From positions 12,189-76,188 of the forward strand of contig JABHDC010000030.1 in assembly GCA_018673255.1 (NCBI GenBank): a stretch of 64,000 bases of DNA, given 5' to 3'. Source of the DNA: Gemmatimonadota bacterium (GTDB taxonomy: Bacteria; Latescibacterota; UBA2968; UBA8231). Positions within the stretch are counted from its first letter, which is position 1. Every line of letters starts with the position of its first letter. The position numbers and the translations under genes were made by a program. Below, in pieces: positions 36,392-44,198 of this stretch. The notes below the pieces were generated by a model. It was given only the letters and a program-made list of their open reading frames with translations, was not told the DNA's origin and did not search any database.

Positions 36392-36417
36392 CCTTCACTC
36401 CCCGAAGGGATGTCCCC

Positions 36418-37455
36418 ATGGCGAACTATGCCGGAAACGAGAAGGACCCGAACCTCGAAGAGGAGGAACTGCCCGTTCTTCAACGTGTGGCTGTTCTGAT
36501 GGTCGCTCTGGGTGAGGATGCCGCCGGACAGGTCATGAGATTTCTGTCCGACTACGAGATTGAAGAGATCACCCAGGCGATTGCGAGTCTCGGGACGGTC
36601 AGTTCCAAGCTGATCGACACGGTCCTCGAAGACTTCGAAACGCACCTGTTCGCTGGCGAGTGGCTCGCCCAGGGTGGCGCCGACTTCGCCCGCGAGATCC
36701 TGGAAAGGGCAGTGGGACCCCGCAAGGCGCAGGAGATTCTGGACCGCGTCAACACTCGCGTGAGTTCTGGATTCTACATCCTGAAGAATGTGGCGCCTCA
36801 GCAGATTGCGCCTTTCATCGCCAACGAACACCCGCAGACGATCGCCCTCATCCTGTCGCAGCTGGAGGCGGATCAGGCGGCGGGGATCCTCTCGAATCTA
36901 CCCGAATTCATGCAGGCCGAGGTCGCCTACCGGATCGCCTCCATGGAGAATATCACTCCGAATGTCCTGAAGCAGATCGAGGAAAGTCTCGAGGCGTCCC
37001 TAAAGGACATCCTCGGTGGCAATCAGGACGTGGGTGGCACGAAGGTCGTAGCAGACATCCTCAATCTGACGGGCTCATCGGTCGAGAAGAGTGTCCTGGA
37101 TATCATGGACGGGACCGACCCCGAAATCGCCGAGGAAGTGCGCAATCAGATGTTCGTCTTCGGCGATCTGGTCAAATTGACGGACCGTGAGCTGCAGGTG
37201 CTGATGAAGGAGGTTGAGCAGAAAGACCTCGTCGTCGCCATGAAGGGGGCTGAAGAGGAGCTCAAGGACAAGATCCTCGGTAACATGTCCGAGCGTGTCC
37301 GCAACTTCATGACCGAAGAGATGGAGTTCCTCGGCCCCATGCGGCTGAGCGAAGTCGAAGAGGTGCAGCTGAGAATTGTACAGCAGTGTCGCCAACTTGA
37401 GGACCAGGGCCAGATCGTCATCACCCGAGGTGACGCGAGCGAAGAGTTCGTATAG
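36418..37455 (+). CDS. fliG: flagellar motor switch protein FliG
   Basis: A 345-residue FliG of normal length. The N-terminal domain (about 18-110) has LQRVAVLMVALGEDAAGQVM; the middle domain carries EHPQT (residues about 138-142); the C-terminal domain has the torque-helix region with charged residues (LVKLTDREL and EVEQKDLVVAMKG). It forms the rotor ring and contacts the stator. No other flagellar gene is in the window, so it is an orphan copy here. GAAGGGA precedes the ATG by six bases. The 5' leader has two tandem identical hairpins. Whether the cell is motile cannot be told from this region. Confidence 0.95.
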   Translation: MANYAGNEKDPNLEEEELPVLQRVAVLMVALGEDAAGQVMRFLSDYEIEEITQAIASLGTVSSKLIDTVLEDFETHLFAGEWLAQGGADFAREILERAVGPRKAQEILDRVNTRVSSGFYILKNVAPQQIAPFIANEHPQTIALILSQLEADQAAGILSNLPEFMQAEVAYRIASMENITPNVLKQIEESLEASLKDILGGNQDVGGTKVVADILNLTGSSVEKSVLDIMDGTDPEIAEEVRNQMFVFGDLVKLTDRELQVLMKEVEQKDLVVAMKGAEEELKDKILGNMSERVRNFMTEEMEFLGPMRLSEVEEVQLRIVQQCRQLEDQGQIVITRGDASEEFV

Positions 37456-38178
37456 CCTGGGTATCGACTGAAGAGGCGAATGGGCCGTCGCCGGCAGAGG
37501 GCCGGTCCGTGAGGTGGATCTACTCCGGGTGAGGTGGGGGGATCGGGCAGGTTGGGACGCGGCGTGACCCGTCTGGCTGGCTGCGCCCGGATCTCGATGG
37601 CGCTCACGCCGGCGGACAAGCGGGTCCGGGCGTCTGGCGTTGTTTCACCAGCGTGTCGAGCCCCGGAAACTGCCCCGGGTCTGAAGAGTCTGCCTGTGCT
37701 GTCCGGGAATCTACCGGCGTGAATGCGCCACTCGACCGGGCTGCGCCGGCCAGACGGTCGAGCGACGTCACCGGTGACCCGCCCATCGCTTCGGCTCCCC
37801 AGGATTCCAACTACATGCTGCCTCTACTCGCTGCCCAATGCTCAGCGCATTGGCGAGTCTTTCGAGGTCTGGGCACCGGCTTGGCGAGAGGCAGCTGGCC
37901 CGGCCTGACCCCCATCGCTGCGGATGGAGAGCAGAGAGGACATCGTTGTGCCCGCATCACAGTCGCCAACGACTGTGCCGACGGCGGCATGCTCGCGGCA
38001 CGTTCTGAACCATCAGGAAACGACCGCTCATCCAGTAGCTGCACGTCTCGGCACTGGAAAGCCCCTTGCGCAGGGCACACCAGACTCGCGGTAATGCCAC
38101 TTGTCGTTACTATCCGCTCGTACAGCGTAGGTGAGAGCGGTTCAACGGCGATGCGAGGCCCCGGGCGTGCACATCCCG
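37456..38178. other. 723-bp region without a convincing gene
   Basis: No frame here has recognisable protein similarity except a short manA relic at 37822-37908. Open frames of up to 180 codons occur on the plus strand but lack family features and overlap each other. The stretch lies between fliG and the toxin-antitoxin promoter and looks like decayed sequence. Confidence 0.6.
37822..37908 (+). pseudogene. relic fragment of manA (mannose-6-phosphate isomerase)
   Basis: The translated segment LYSLPNAQRIGESFEVWA, ending WREAAGPA and a stop, aligns with residues LYGKPLPDDQRIGESFEV onward of the intact ManA at 38916. At DNA level the run CAGCGCATTGG through TTCGAGGTCT differs from the intact gene at only a few positions. 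Only about 29 codons of similarity remain, with no start and no downstream catalytic part. It is a partial duplicate or a decayed paralogue, about 1.2 kb upstream of the functional gene. Confidence 0.7.
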
Positions 38179-38207
38179 TTGCTGTCCCGCTCTGATAGAT
38201 CTATATT
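38179..38207 (+). promoter_or_regulatory. toxin-antitoxin promoter with overlapping palindromic operator
   Basis: TTGCTG (38179-38184) and TATATT (38202-38207) are 17 bases apart, a good sigma-70 pair. The perfect palindrome ATAGATCTAT (38195-38204) overlaps the -10 and suits autorepression by a Phd/YefM-type antitoxin. The antitoxin start is 36 bases downstream. Confidence 0.65.
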
Positions 38208-38242
38208 CGAACCGTATTCAGCTCCACGCGAAAGGACGTTGG

Positions 38243-38521
38243 ATGAAACTCAGCCAGGCCGTACGTCCCATCACCTACCTGAAAACCCACGCGGCGCAAC
38301 TGATCCGCCACGTGGCTGAGCAGCGGCAGCCCTACGTCATTACGCAGAACGGCGAGGCTAGGGCCGTCCTGCAGGATATCGAGAGCTACGAAGAGACACA
38401 GGAGTCGCTGGCCATGCTCAAGTTGCTGGCCGTCGGCAGCCAACACGCGGCAGAGGGGCAATCCAAGCCTTTGTCGCAGGCAGCGAAAGACATCCGGGCT
38501 CGAACCGCCAGTCGGCAATGA
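38243..38521 (+). CDS. type II antitoxin, Phd/YefM family
   Basis: A 92-residue antitoxin. The N-terminal DNA-binding part is characteristic: RPITYLKTHAAQLIRHVAEQ, then PYVITQNGEARAVLQDIESYE. The C-terminal charged tail would wrap the toxin. AAAGGACG lies upstream of the start. Its stop overlaps the toxin start as ATGA (38518-38521), so the two are co-translated. Such antitoxins bind their own promoter, where a palindrome overlaps the -10 element. Confidence 0.92.
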   Translation: MKLSQAVRPITYLKTHAAQLIRHVAEQRQPYVITQNGEARAVLQDIESYEETQESLAMLKLLAVGSQHAAEGQSKPLSQAAKDIRARTASRQ

Positions 38522-38844
38522 CCTACCGGGTTCGGCTCGTCGTTGACGCAGAGGACGATCTCGTCGACATCCACAGATACGTGTCGGTTCACGACTCGCC
38601 CGGACAAGCCGACCAGCTTCTCGACAATCTGCTCGAGTGCTGCGCTTCGGTGTCCGAGCTCCCGGACCGTGGTCACGTCCCGCCCGAACTGGACCGCATC
38701 GGCGTGACGGTGTTCCGAGAGGTCCACTTCAAGCCATACCGCATCATTTACCAGATCGACGGCCGTACCGTCTTCGTGCATGCCGTGCTCGACGGCCGTC
38801 GCAGCCTCCAGGACTTGCTTCAGCGCCGGCTAACTCGCTCGTAG
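38518..38844 (+). CDS. type II toxin, ParE/RelE family
   Basis: A 108-residue toxin of the ParE/RelE fold: YRVRLVVDAEDDLVDIHRYV at the start and the conserved late strands REVHFKPYRIIYQIDGRTVFVHAVLDGRR. ParE members poison gyrase and RelE members cut mRNA; which applies cannot be decided from the sequence. It is paired with the upstream antitoxin by a four-base overlap. The pair lies between a manA relic and the intact manA, suggesting insertion of a mobile stabilising module. Confidence 0.9.
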   Translation: MTYRVRLVVDAEDDLVDIHRYVSVHDSPGQADQLLDNLLECCASVSELPDRGHVPPELDRIGVTVFREVHFKPYRIIYQIDGRTVFVHAVLDGRRSLQDLLQRRLTRS

Positions 38845-38915
38845 CGTGCAGGCGGGAGGGCCGCTACATTCTGGTCTCCCCTCGCTGCCATGCCTCCCAA
38901 CGACGAATTGCCCCG

Positions 38916-39893
38916 ATGTCGACGAATACATTGCCTGATGTGCTTCCCCTGCGGCCCTATCTGCGCGAGATGATCTGGGGCGGTCGACGGTTGGGTGAGT
39001 TGTATGGCAAGCCTTTGCCTGATGACCAGCGCATTGGTGAGTCCTTCGAGGTCTCTGCTCTACCCGAACGCGACAGCGTCGTTGCCAGTGGGCCGCTGGC
39101 GGGCCGAGGCTTGGCCCAGCTGCTGACTGAATACGGTTCCCAGCTTGTGGGTGACGCCGTCACCGCTCGATACGGAGCGGATTTTCCCCTCCTGATCAAG
39201 CTCATCGATGCCCAGGACGATCTGTCGATCCAGGTCCACCCGGATGATGCCTACGCCCGAGAACACCAGCTGGGTGTCTTCGGCAAGACCGAGGCCTGGG
39301 TCATCCTGCAGTCTGAGGGTGCCCGGATCGCTCTGGGGCTGGAAGACGGTGTCGACCAGACAAGCCTGTCGACGGCGATTGCCACAGGCACCGCCGAGCA
39401 GGCCGTCTGCTTTCAGACCGTGTCCCCAGGGGATGTGGTCAATCTGCCGGCCGGTACGGTGCATGCCCTGTGCCGTGGCCTCGTCATCTACGAGGTCCAG
39501 CAATCCAGCGACATCACTTTCCGGCTCTACGACTACAATCGACCGGGTCTGGATGGGAACAAGCGCGAGCTGCACGTCGACCACGGGCTGGCCGTCACCG
39601 ATTTCGAGGCTCGTCCGCAACCGGTCAAGCATATCACGTCACCGGGCCGGACACGACTCATCGATGCTGAGTACTTCTGCCTGGATCTCATCGAGGATGC
39701 TCCAGGTCAGATCGATGCCACCCACACCTTCGCCGCTGTCACCGTCGTGGCAGGCGAGGTGACGATCGAGGCGGGCGATACCCCCTGTACGCTGGGCATC
39801 GGCGACAGTGCTCTGATTCCAGCGGGACGCACGCTGAAAGCTGATCCCGCCCCGACGGGAGGTCGCTGTCTGGTGGCGACACCGTCGATCTGA
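38916..39893 (+). CDS. manA: mannose-6-phosphate isomerase, class I
   Basis: A 325-residue cupin-fold type I phosphomannose isomerase. Zinc-site segments are present: LSIQVHPDD (Gln and His ligands), KTEAWVIL (Glu) and NLPAGTVHAL (His), plus the early LREMIWGGRRL. It interconverts fructose-6-phosphate and mannose-6-phosphate, feeding GDP-mannose synthesis with the adjacent guanylyltransferase. The frame is open upstream, but MSTNTLPDVLPLRPYL at 38916 is the natural start. Length matches bacterial short ManA proteins. Confidence 0.93.
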   Translation: MSTNTLPDVLPLRPYLREMIWGGRRLGELYGKPLPDDQRIGESFEVSALPERDSVVASGPLAGRGLAQLLTEYGSQLVGDAVTARYGADFPLLIKLIDAQDDLSIQVHPDDAYAREHQLGVFGKTEAWVILQSEGARIALGLEDGVDQTSLSTAIATGTAEQAVCFQTVSPGDVVNLPAGTVHALCRGLVIYEVQQSSDITFRLYDYNRPGLDGNKRELHVDHGLAVTDFEARPQPVKHITSPGRTRLIDAEYFCLDLIEDAPGQIDATHTFAAVTVVAGEVTIEAGDTPCTLGIGDSALIPAGRTLKADPAPTGGRCLVATPSI

Positions 39894-39938
39894 ACGCTCC
39901 ACAGCGCACCTGATCATGTTTCACACCAAGGGGGAATC

Positions 39939-41033
39939 TTGGCAGAGGGGTTGAAGTTCGTCATCCGCGCCGGAGGCGTCGGCACGAGGCTCTGGCCATA
40001 CAGCCGGCAGTCGCGGCCCAAGCAGTTCCATGCCATGGCTGGTGAGCGCACGATGCTGCAGGATGCCGTCGAGCGCATCCTGCCTATGGCCTCCATGGGC
40101 GACATCTTCGTCTCCACCGGTGCTGCCCAGGCAGATCTCGTGCGGCAACAGTTGCCCGACCTGCCTGCGGATCAGCTGATCATCGAACCGGCCCTGCGAA
40201 ACACCGGGCCTGCCGTTGCGCTCGAGTGTGCTCTGCTGGCGGCGCGGTGGCCCGGATGCACGATCGCCTCCCTCGGATCTGATCACTACATCGGCAAGCC
40301 GGACGAATTCTGCGGATTGCTCGAGGCGGCCAATTCCGCTTGCGAACAACATCCGGCCTATCTCTACACCATCGGTGTGAAACCGGTGCGGCCCGAGACC
40401 GGCTATGGCTACATCCGCAAGGGTGCCATTCTGTGTCAGATCGATTCAACGCCGGTCTATGAAGCGACGGAGTTCACCGAGAAACCCGATGTGGAGACGG
40501 CGCAGACCTACGCCGACAGCGGCGAGTATCTGTGGAACACGAATATGTTCGTCTGGCGAGCCGACACGGTGATGGATCTGTTCGCCGTTCACGAGCCCGA
40601 GATTCACGAACGAGCCCTGCGAATTGGCGCTGCCGCGGGCAGTGCCGATTCACTGGATGAGGCGTTGGCGCGCGAGTATCCCGAGATGCCCTCCATCGCC
40701 GTGGACAATGCCATCATCGAGCCGGCACCGCACGTGGCCACCCTCGAAGGCGAGTTGAACTGGGGTGACATCGGCAGCTGGGCGGCACTGACGGATGTGC
40801 TGGCCGCCGATGCAGAAGGCAATCTGCTCAAGGGCAATGTGGTGGCCCTCGACAGCAAGAATGTCACCGTCTATGGCGGGGGAGACGAGAAGGTGGTCGC
40901 TCTGGTGGGTGTGGATGATCTCGTCGTCGTCGACACAAAGGACGCGTTGCTTGTCTGCCGTAAGGAGGACGCGCAGCGTGTGCGTGACATCCTCGAGCGT
41001 CTCAAGGAAGACGGTCAGGATCGGTACATCTAG
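39939..41033 (+). CDS. manC: mannose-1-phosphate guanylyltransferase
   Basis: A 364-residue nucleotidyltransferase. The signature is RAGGVGTRLWPYSRQSRPKQF (residues about 10-29 carry the key GG-x-GTRLWP-SR and PKQF parts). EKP appears in TEFTEKPDV, and NWGDIGSW near the active-site Asp. It makes GDP-mannose from mannose-1-phosphate and GTP. The likely start is TTG at 39939 behind AAGGGGG. The C-terminal isomerase domain of bifunctional enzymes is absent; that role is filled by the separate manA, 45 bases upstream. A strong bidirectional terminator follows. Confidence 0.93.
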   Translation: MAEGLKFVIRAGGVGTRLWPYSRQSRPKQFHAMAGERTMLQDAVERILPMASMGDIFVSTGAAQADLVRQQLPDLPADQLIIEPALRNTGPAVALECALLAARWPGCTIASLGSDHYIGKPDEFCGLLEAANSACEQHPAYLYTIGVKPVRPETGYGYIRKGAILCQIDSTPVYEATEFTEKPDVETAQTYADSGEYLWNTNMFVWRADTVMDLFAVHEPEIHERALRIGAAAGSADSLDEALAREYPEMPSIAVDNAIIEPAPHVATLEGELNWGDIGSWAALTDVLAADAEGNLLKGNVVALDSKNVTVYGGGDEKVVALVGVDDLVVVDTKDALLVCRKEDAQRVRDILERLKEDGQDRYI

Positions 41034-41080
41034 CTGCGGGCGTGTCGACCGGCTGTGCCACACCGGCTTCAGGACATGAG

Positions 41081-41115
41081 AAAGGGGAGGTCGCCTGCAA
41101 GGTGACCTCCCCTTT
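41081..41115. terminator. bidirectional Rho-independent terminator between manC and the aminotransferase
   Basis: AAAGGGGAGGTCGCC (41081-41095) pairs with GGTGACCTCCCCTTT (41101-41115) over 15 positions with one G-T wobble and a five-base loop. The A/T ends serve as U-tracts on both strands; the flanking genes converge. Confidence 0.88.
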
Positions 41116-41153
41116 GTTGTGCTCGTAGCTGCTGTGCTGACTGCCTGGTCCGG

Positions 41154-42317
41154 TCAGCGTGCGGCGGCTCGGTCCTTCACCATTGTGCAGATCCGCTCGA
41201 TGCCTTCGCGAACCACGTCGTCCGGCGAGGCAATCGATACACGCACGTGGCCGGCGCACATCTGGCCGAAGGTGCTGCCTGGCGCGACGGCGACCTTGTG
41301 TTCGCGGATCAATTCCAGAGCGAAGTCCTTCGATTCCATCCCTGAGGCAGAGATGTCGATGAGCAGGTAGAAAGCGCCGCCCGGTGTGTAGCGATACATG
41401 TCGTGGTCACGCAATACCTGCAGGGCGACGTCGCGACGCCGCTGATACGCATCCCGCATCTGGAGCACGCAGTCCTGCGGACCATCGAGTGCATCCGCTG
41501 CGGCCATCTGCGAAAATCCCACGCCACAGGAGACGAGGGGTTCCTGCAACTTGCTTGCCAGTTCCACATACTCCCTGGAGGCCCGCGTGAAACCGACGCG
41601 GTAACCGGTCATGGCATAGGACTTCGACATCCCCGTCACCAGCAGAACGCGGCCGTCAGGGTCGTGGCTCGCGGCACTCACATGCCGGACACCATCGAAG
41701 ATGATCTCACCGTAGATCTCATCGGCCAACACCCACAGGTCGTGACGTTGGGCCAGATCCATCAGTTGTTTGATCATGGCCTCATCGTAAACCTGCCCCG
41801 TCGGATTGGACGGGCTGCATATCAACAACAACTTCGTGCGGTCGGTGATGAGGGATTCGATCTGTGCTACATCCGGCAGGAAATTGTTTTCTGCCGTCAG
41901 GCTGTAGTAGACATTGCGCCCGTGAAACAGGGGAACGGCCATGGAATAGTTCGGCCACCCCGGGTCAGGCAGCAGGACTTCGTCACCTGGGTCCAGCAGC
42001 GACAGGAAAGCCGTGGCGACACTGAGTACGGCCCCCTGCGTGACCAGAATGTGCTCCGGTTCCGTAGGAACACCGGTCTTGCCCTGAACATAGCGCGCCG
42101 CAGATTCGCGCAGTTCGTTCGTGCCGGCATTGGGCACATACCGTGTATGTCCCGCACGGGCATGGCGGCATGTGGCTTCGACAATGTGAGCCGGTGTGTC
42201 GAAGTCGGGTTGACCGACCTCGAGATGGATGGCGCCGGGTGTGGCCCAGGCGATATCCATGATCTCGCGGATACCAGATCGCGGGATGTCTGATGGTGCT
42301 GAGGCAAATGGCTTCAT
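41154..42317 (-). CDS. class I/II pyridoxal-phosphate aminotransferase
   Basis: A 387-residue fold-type I aminotransferase. It has the PSNPTGQVY loop, the phosphate-contacting Asp in VLADEIYGEI, and the Schiff-base lysine in GMSKSYAMTGYRVGF. It resembles aspartate/aromatic aminotransferases of the AspC-like subfamily. It overlaps the aspartate-dehydrogenase-like gene by one base (TGATG), so the two are made together; that pairing suggests linked amino-acid/2-oxoacid metabolism. Substrate specificity is not evident. Confidence 0.9.
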   Translation of the reverse strand: MKPFASAPSDIPRSGIREIMDIAWATPGAIHLEVGQPDFDTPAHIVEATCRHARAGHTRYVPNAGTNELRESAARYVQGKTGVPTEPEHILVTQGAVLSVATAFLSLLDPGDEVLLPDPGWPNYSMAVPLFHGRNVYYSLTAENNFLPDVAQIESLITDRTKLLLICSPSNPTGQVYDEAMIKQLMDLAQRHDLWVLADEIYGEIIFDGVRHVSAASHDPDGRVLLVTGMSKSYAMTGYRVGFTRASREYVELASKLQEPLVSCGVGFSQMAAADALDGPQDCVLQMRDAYQRRRDVALQVLRDHDMYRYTPGGAFYLLIDISASGMESKDFALELIREHKVAVAPGSTFGQMCAGHVRVSIASPDDVVREGIERICTMVKDRAAAR

Positions 42318-43108
42318 CAGCGCAGGTGGATCCCCGGCCCCGTGGAGCCGATCATCTGAACCGTGTTGTAGATCGAGGCCGGCGTGCTTGCACCCGTGAC
42401 GCCGGTGATCGTCTCGACGCGTTCGACCTTGAGGTCGACACCCGGTGCCTTGGCACGGATAGCGACGGTCGCCTCGGTCCAGGCAGGATCGACGATCAGG
42501 ATCGAGTGGGTCCGATCGAAGCCGATGCCGGCATAGGCGATGGCAGCGTGCGTATTGACGTTGCGCGGAAATTTCGGACAGATCCCGCGAGTCGGACCTT
42601 CATACAGACAGGTTTCCTTGGTGATGCTCTCCGGATCCACGCCAGCTGCAGCGCAATCGACATTCTTCGGTGGTTTCTTCATGACCACTTCCACGCTCTC
42701 CCAAATATCCCTGTTCTCGAGCAGGGCATCCATGCCAACCACGCCACCATGTGGAACGAAGGCTCGCGTGCCAAACTTGGCCGTGGTCTCTTCGATGCCG
42801 GTCTCGATGGCCTGATCCGCCAGAGCGGTGACGGAGATGAACATGTAGTTCGTCTTCTCGAGAATCTTCGTCCCCCACTTCCTCGTCACATCCGGGTGCG
42901 CCATCTCGACGATGAGATCGGCGCCGCGACCGTCAAACTGACCCAGATCTTCCAGGGCCAGATCGCCGAGATCCGCCAGGCGGCTCGTATCGGCATCGTG
43001 GATGAAGGCGACCTCCATCCCATTGTCACTGGTGTCGATCATCTCTCGCACGGCCTGACCGATCAGGCCGTAGCCGACCAGACCGACGCGTGTCGTCGTC
43101 GCTGCCAT
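42317..43108 (-). CDS. aspartate dehydrogenase family NAD(P)-dependent oxidoreductase
   Basis: A 263-residue protein with an N-terminal Rossmann domain (GLVGYGLIGQAV) and the C-terminal aspartate dehydrogenase domain (PF01958-like), marked by FPRNVNTHAAIAYAGIG. L-aspartate dehydrogenase converts aspartate to iminoaspartate/oxaloacetate and can feed NAD synthesis; many relatives have other amine substrates. ATG at 43108 has GAGGAG seven bases upstream; a GTG just before is also in frame. It leads a two-gene operon with the aminotransferase. An inverted repeat upstream may be an operator. Confidence 0.82.
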   Translation of the reverse strand: MAATTTRVGLVGYGLIGQAVREMIDTSDNGMEVAFIHDADTSRLADLGDLALEDLGQFDGRGADLIVEMAHPDVTRKWGTKILEKTNYMFISVTALADQAIETGIEETTAKFGTRAFVPHGGVVGMDALLENRDIWESVEVVMKKPPKNVDCAAAGVDPESITKETCLYEGPTRGICPKFPRNVNTHAAIAYAGIGFDRTHSILIVDPAWTEATVAIRAKAPGVDLKVERVETITGVTGASTPASIYNTVQMIGSTGPGIHLR

Positions 43109-43279
43109 CACTATCTCCTCAGATACAGTCGTTTTTTGTGATGCGAAGGATCCGCGGCAGGTTGCCGTGGTCGTTCGGCATCGGGATTGCTCAATGCATG
43201 AGGGCTGTGGAAATATAGGCGCAGTCCTCGGCTACCGTCGAATCCTGGTGGCCCACAAGATGTAGTGTTCGACCTCGTC

Positions 43280-43301
43280 ACGATACACAAATGCGTATCG
43301 T
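43280..43301. promoter_or_regulatory. candidate operator, 7-bp inverted repeat in a divergent gap
   Basis: ACGATAC (43280-43286) and GTATCGT (43295-43301) flank an eight-base spacer, 22 bases in all, a size suited to a dimeric regulator. It lies between the divergent aspartate-dehydrogenase-like operon and the envelope cassette. Confidence 0.45.
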
Positions 43302-43355
43302 AAGTGTAAAGACTGCAAAGCCTTAGCCGATATATGGAGCGAAGGTCCGACGACT

Positions 43356-44198
43356 GTGTCCTTCAGACAGAAACAGAAGATGGCTGGTGCCATCGGTGCA
43401 TTGGGTGCCCTGCTTTTGCTGGTCGCCGTGGGTGGTCTCGTGGCACGAACGGTGAGTCGATCACCGGCTGACCGGCGCATCGACCACGCGGCGGAAGAAA
43501 GGTCCGGCGGCGGGCAGATCATTTCCCCTGCCAACCTGTCGATCGCGCCAGCTGTGACCGATCGGGCGACGACACTGGCGACTGCGGCGGTACTGCAGGA
43601 TTCGCCAGACGAGGCGCAGGCAGTACCGGAGCAGGTTGAGCCTGATGCGGGCGGCAGAAATGAAATCCTGGCCCACTATCCTCTGGCAGTGGGTCGATAC
43701 TGGGTGTATCGCTACCACGAACGTGACAGCGATGTGATAACCCAGGTTGAGAGAAGCATTACCCGGCGAGAGCGCCGGGATGGAGCAAGTGATCTCTTCT
43801 TCTTCGCCGATGGCACGATCGCCTACGTCGAGGCAGGGAAGATCTACGAAATGGGATCGAATGGCGGCGTGAATATCATCCCCGTTCAAGCTGAGGTTGC
43901 CACCGATCCCGTCAGATATCGCAGCCAAGGGCTGCAGATTGAGAAGTGGCTCGCAACGAGTGACACGGCGGTCGTCATCGACGGCCACCGTTTTGAGCAG
44001 TGCCTGGAGGTGGTCACCCGCTTTCGCCCCGCCGATGAAGTCGATAGGGCCGCGGTGTCATACTCCTCGTTTTACGCCCCCGGGATCGGCCTGGTCGGGC
44101 GACAGCAATGGCCAACGGATGCCTCTGGCACCCTGGCTGTGACCTTGAGCGAGTACGGTACTCGCGCCTCGCCATCCATCGCCGACGGACAGCTATGA
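43356..44198 (+). CDS. membrane-anchored periplasmic protein, first gene of envelope cassette
   Basis: A 280-residue protein, probably started by GTG at 43356. A single N-terminal membrane segment (about 10-30, AGAIGALGALLLLVAVGGLVA) is followed by a low-complexity linker and a beta-rich domain (about 105-270): HYPLAVGRYWVYRYHERD at its start and SSFYAPGIGLVGRQQW near its end. The latter pattern occurs in many uncharacterised periplasmic lipoproteins and DUF-type proteins of FCB and Acidobacteria. Its stop overlaps the next gene's start as ATGA. Function unknown; context says envelope. Confidence 0.7.
   Translation: MSFRQKQKMAGAIGALGALLLLVAVGGLVARTVSRSPADRRIDHAAEERSGGGQIISPANLSIAPAVTDRATTLATAAVLQDSPDEAQAVPEQVEPDAGGRNEILAHYPLAVGRYWVYRYHERDSDVITQVERSITRRERRDGASDLFFFADGTIAYVEAGKIYEMGSNGGVNIIPVQAEVATDPVRYRSQGLQIEKWLATSDTAVVIDGHRFEQCLEVVTRFRPADEVDRAAVSYSSFYAPGIGLVGRQQWPTDASGTLAVTLSEYGTRASPSIADGQL

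Noticed and set aside
36209..36499. Possible small gene before fliG
   Set aside because: It overlaps the fliG start in another frame and covers the hairpin leader; no family similarity.
37653..38195. 180-codon plus-strand frame in the gene-poor region
   Set aside because: Low-complexity Ser/Arg-rich translation with no family, and a manA relic overlaps it in another frame.
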